NCBI RefSeq assembly: GCF_019797825.1
Contig: NZ_CP081855.1
Span: 1,984,001 to 2,048,000 of the forward strand
Source of the DNA: Limosilactobacillus panis
GTDB lineage: Bacteria; Bacillota; Bacilli; Lactobacillales; Lactobacillaceae
Direction: 5' to 3'
Length of the DNA stretch: 64,000 bases
This document shows, piece by piece, positions 61,845 to 64,000 of the stretch. A program made the translations under genes and the position numbers. How positions within the stretch are numbered: position 1 is the stretch's first letter; each line of letters starts with the position of its first letter. Under the pieces are notes generated by a model. It was not told the DNA's origin and ran no database searches. It saw nothing but the letters and a program-made list of their open reading frames with translations.

Positions 61845-62822
61845 ACGCGTGGTGCTAGTACTCATTAGTATGTTTGATTTTACAAAAAAAGCCCAACATG
61901 GTTAGACTATTAAGTGATACAAAACTTAAATAGAAAAGAGCCTTAATCATGTTGAACCTTCTTAAGTCTAACCACTATTGCCATCATTTACAAGTTAATT
62001 TTGCTCAATTAAACCGTACCTGCCATCGCTGGTATAAGCTTTATGCACCTAAAAAGCTCGTTCAACGACCGAACATCAACCAAGTTAAAGTTGATGATAG
62101 TACCCTAATAGCCCTTCTGATTTGCCAAACTCAGTTAGGAATCGAATCGCAACGACGCTTTTGTATGATCTTGGTGAGCTCCATTTCTCGGTCACGTTTC
62201 AACCGTCGCACTCGCCAATTACTACCGTTACTCAGTTTAATTAGGCGAAAGCTAAACCAAGATGTTGATTTACATGGACAATTCCTAATTATTGATAGCT
62301 TTCCAGTACCAGTTTGTCATCCAGTTCGCAATTATCGAGCCAAGATTTTTCGGGGAAGTACTGATATTGGCTATAACGCTACGAAAAAACAGTATTACTA
62401 TGGGTTTAAAGTCCACATGATTGTTAGTAGTGATGGTTACTTGCTCAACTACATCGTTACTAAAGCTTCTGTCCATGATAGTAAGGTCGCCGAAGAATTA
62501 ATCTTAAACACTATGCCACTTGAGCACTTTTTATTAGCAGATGTTGGCTATGTTAGCCGTCAGCTTCATACCGACCTAGTTAGTGATGGCTATGAGCTTT
62601 GGACTCCATTTCGTCAAAACATGGCTGGCGCTAAGAAGCATAATTCACGAATCCTAAAAGCAATTCGCCGAACGATTGAGACCGACTTTTCGTTATTAAA
62701 ATACTATAATGCCGAAAATAATCGTGCGCGAAGTTTAGCAGGCTTTCAAGAACGGTTAGAAGTGGCAATTTTAGCATCTAATATGGAGTATTGTCTAGAA
62801 AAGTTTCACTAGCACCACGCGT
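61845..62822 (+). mobile_element. IS982-family insertion sequence, copy 2 (978 bp)
   Basis: Same ends and orientation as copy 1; no base difference was seen by eye. Its own 7-bp target duplication shows a separate insertion event. Confidence 0.95.
61949..62812 (+). CDS. IS982-family transposase
   Basis: Protein identical to the product of 50440-51303, with the full DDE set (see copy 1). Inserted antisense to the host gene. Confidence 0.93.
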   Translation: MLNLLKSNHYCHHLQVNFAQLNRTCHRWYKLYAPKKLVQRPNINQVKVDDSTLIALLICQTQLGIESQRRFCMILVSSISRSRFNRRTRQLLPLLSLIRRKLNQDVDLHGQFLIIDSFPVPVCHPVRNYRAKIFRGSTDIGYNATKKQYYYGFKVHMIVSSDGYLLNYIVTKASVHDSKVAEELILNTMPLEHFLLADVGYVSRQLHTDLVSDGYELWTPFRQNMAGAKKHNSRILKAIRRTIETDFSLLKYYNAENNRARSLAGFQERLEVAILASNMEYCLEKFH

Positions 62823-63055
62823 AACGTGTATATGTCACCATCTTTATCCAACTGAAGTGAACCGTCCTGGACAGCATCAACTTGTTGCTTGCTATATTGC
62901 AAAAAGCCCATTACGGCATATTCGGCATTAGAAAGCCGATCCTTGCTGGCTGCCATGACAATATTACCGCTATTAGTCGACTGGTGAGCGCACGGGGCCG
63001 TTACCAATATTGTCATTGCTAACGCGGCGGTACACAATAAAACCATTTTTTTCAT

Positions 63056-63213
63056 CGTTGTTTCCCCCTAATATTTTCGCGAACTTTTTTTATCATACCA
63101 GACCCGGTTACTTTGTCAATATTGTAAGAAAAGGCCGTCCAGGTTTACAGTGGATTCAATTAACTTAATAATTCATAAATAGCAGCTATTCCTAAATTTA
63201 TTTCTAAAAAGTC
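63056..63213. other. AT-rich intergenic stretch
   Basis: Holds the promoter region of the interrupted secreted-protein gene (minus) and nothing else I can recognise; the asnA promoter follows. Confidence 0.35.
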
Positions 63214-63241
63214 TTGCAATTTCTAAAAAGCAGGTTAGAAT
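63214..63241 (+). promoter_or_regulatory. Promoter of the T-box-asnA transcript
   Basis: TTGCAA (63214-63219), 16-bp spacer, TAGAAT (63236-63241). Confidence 0.6.
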
Positions 63242-63257
63242 ATCATTAAAGATTTCA

Positions 63258-63546
63258 AAAGCGATGAGAAAGAAGAGTAAAACGTCGCATTCGTAAAGTG
63301 AGCTGGTGACAGTGAGAGACCAGCCGACCCTGGACGTTTGAAAAACACTTTCTCGCAGTGCCGCTGACCCAAATAATCACTAGATTAAAGTAGGCTCAGC
63401 CGTCCCCGGTACGTTACCACACCGGTAGAACGTGTTTGCGTTCGAAGAGCGGTCTAAAAATTAATATTTTTAGGCAACTTGGGTGGTACCGCGGAATAAA
63501 GCCTTTCGTCCCTTCGATTTACGGGGGATGAAAGGCTTTTTATTTT
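63258..63546 (+). ncRNA. T-box leader (probably asparagine)
   Basis: T-box TTGGGTGGTACCGCGG at 63479-63494, then terminator AAAGCCTTTCGTCCC / GGGGGATGAAAGGCTTT with T-run (63505-63544). An AAC triplet in GAAAAACACTTTC (about 63341-63353) is a plausible Asn specifier opposite the stem I bulge. Confidence 0.92.
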
Positions 63547-63578
63547 ATCTCCAAATCTAATTACGAGGAGTGTTAATT

Positions 63579-64000
63579 ATGAGTTTGATTATTCCACAAG
63601 ACTACGACCCAAAGTTATCTATCCGTGACACCGAAGCAGCTATCCGGTTCATCCGGGAGAACTTCCAGGATGAATTCGGCCACGAACTACACCTGCAACG
63701 GATGTCCGCCCCAATGTTCGTTGAAAAGGGCACCGGGCTCAACGATAACCTGAACGGGGTTGAAAAGCCAGTCTCCTTCTCCATGAAGGGTCTGCCAAGC
63801 GAAACCATTGAAGTGGTCCACTCCCTGGCTAAGTGGAAACGGATGGCTTTGAAGAAGTACGGTTTCGGAATGCACGAAGGCTTGTACACCAACATGAACG
63901 CCATCCGGAAGGACGAGGATCTCGATAACTTCCACTCCATCTACGTTGACCAGTGGGACTGGGAAAAGATCATTGCCAAAGAAGAACGGACAGAAACGAC
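63579..64000 (+). CDS. asnA: Aspartate-ammonia ligase (asparagine synthetase A), 3' end outside window
   Basis: The first 140 residues are present. AsnA makes asparagine from aspartate, ammonia and ATP and has a class II synthetase fold. Family text [49 protein letters not shown] and [12 protein letters not shown] is clear. ACGAGGAG precedes the ATG. Control by a T-box links it to uncharged tRNA. Confidence 0.93.
   Translation, partial: MSLIIPQDYDPKLSIRDTEAAIRFIRENFQDEFGHELHLQRMSAPMFVEKGTGLNDNLNGVEKPVSFSMKGLPSETIEVVHSLAKWKRMALKKYGFGMHEGLYTNMNAIRKDEDLDNFHSIYVDQWDWEKIIAKEERTET

Larger units (their letters stand above)
61441..63055 (-). pseudogene. Secreted protein gene interrupted by IS982 copy 2
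   Basis: The 5' part (63055 to 62823) starts with a signal peptide (KKMVLLCTAALAMTILV; GGGGGAAA upstream) and reads LSNAEYAVMGFLQYSKQQVD to GDIYTL. The 3' part resumes after the IS and one copy of AACGTGT with NDGNNQFNIMVSKKKV and ends GLDGVPVAPQ at 61441. Removing the IS and one duplication restores one frame of about 210 residues: secreted, with a Gln/Ser/Thr-rich middle. Function unknown. Confidence 0.82.

Noticed and set aside
50329..62829. Composite transposon formed by the two IS982 copies
   Set aside because: Each copy has its own target duplication (AATTCTA and AACGTGT), so the segment did not move as one unit.

Overview
The window is chromosomal DNA of a heterofermentative lactobacillus, most like the Limosilactobacillus group (reuteri, fermentum, mucosae, oris and relatives). 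I base this on the KxYKxGKxW-type signal peptide, PepN and PepC, an IS982-family element, T-box leaders on thrS, asnA and a methionine synthase gene, an FMN-controlled rib operon, and moderate GC with strong AGGAGG ribosome-binding sites. I cannot fix the species from sequence alone. Three parS-like 16-mers (31760, 42030, 46170) suggest that the window lies in the origin-proximal part of the chromosome.

Layout. 1-3.2 kb: start of a LacI/ScrR-like repressor, a secreted GH73 + 4xLysM wall hydrolase, and an ArsR regulator. 3.4-8.4 kb: a small unknown gene, a MacB-like ABC fusion gene broken by a 10-bp tandem duplication, and a TetR-permease-ATPase operon that matches the heme-efflux system hrtRBA in gene order and in operator sequence. 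8.4-11.4 kb: a zinc alcohol dehydrogenase under an 18-bp palindromic operator, then mntH. 11.6-20.2 kb: a low-complexity membrane protein, T-box-thrS (with an editing domain that has lost its catalytic residues), a decayed UMF1 transporter overlapping a phosphodiesterase gene, an amino acid permease, and T-box-metE-like. 20.3-24.5 kb: a cytochrome b5-like protein and a LysR divergon with acetyltransferases and two hydrolases. 24.6-29.2 kb: a xyloside locus (MFS carrier, GH120 beta-xylosidase, AraC regulator). 29.2-35 kb: CyuA-type cysteine desulfidase/serine deaminase, an HxlR-nitroreductase pair, and an AraC regulator with GH36 alpha-galactosidase. 35-37.6 kb: an orphan RelB antitoxin, hpt, a MerR gene running into tRNA-Gln on the other strand, and tRNA-Glu. 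37.6-46.1 kb: esterase, asd, SDRs, a hydroxyacid dehydrogenase with HxlR, stress proteins, and pepC. 46.2-49.8 kb: ribD-ribE-ribBA-ribH with an FMN riboswitch. 50.3-62.8 kb: a stretch flanked by two identical IS982 copies and holding an L,D-transpeptidase, pepN, tandem lipoproteins, decayed AAA ATPase genes and folT. 63.2-64 kb: T-box-asnA (cut by the window end).

Functionally the window mixes amino-acid supply (three T-box genes, asd, APC permease, PepN, PepC), cofactors (riboflavin synthesis, folate uptake, Mn uptake, heme handling) and plant or dietary sugar use (beta-xyloside, alpha-galactoside, esterase). All of these are controlled by local one-component regulators.

At least eight genes are visibly broken by frameshift, nonsense mutation, deletion or IS insertion, which points to ongoing gene decay (or, for the single-base cases, to sequencing error). 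A bipartite dispersed repeat, a hairpin (A) plus a conserved tail (B), occurs in several intergenic regions. No CRISPR array, prophage or rRNA operon is present. I did not find a clearly new multi-gene system; the strongest leads are the editing-dead ThrRS, the heme-efflux operators, the orphan antitoxin with a 40-bp perfect palindrome, the dispersed repeat family, and the decayed ATPase family preceded by iterated repeats.
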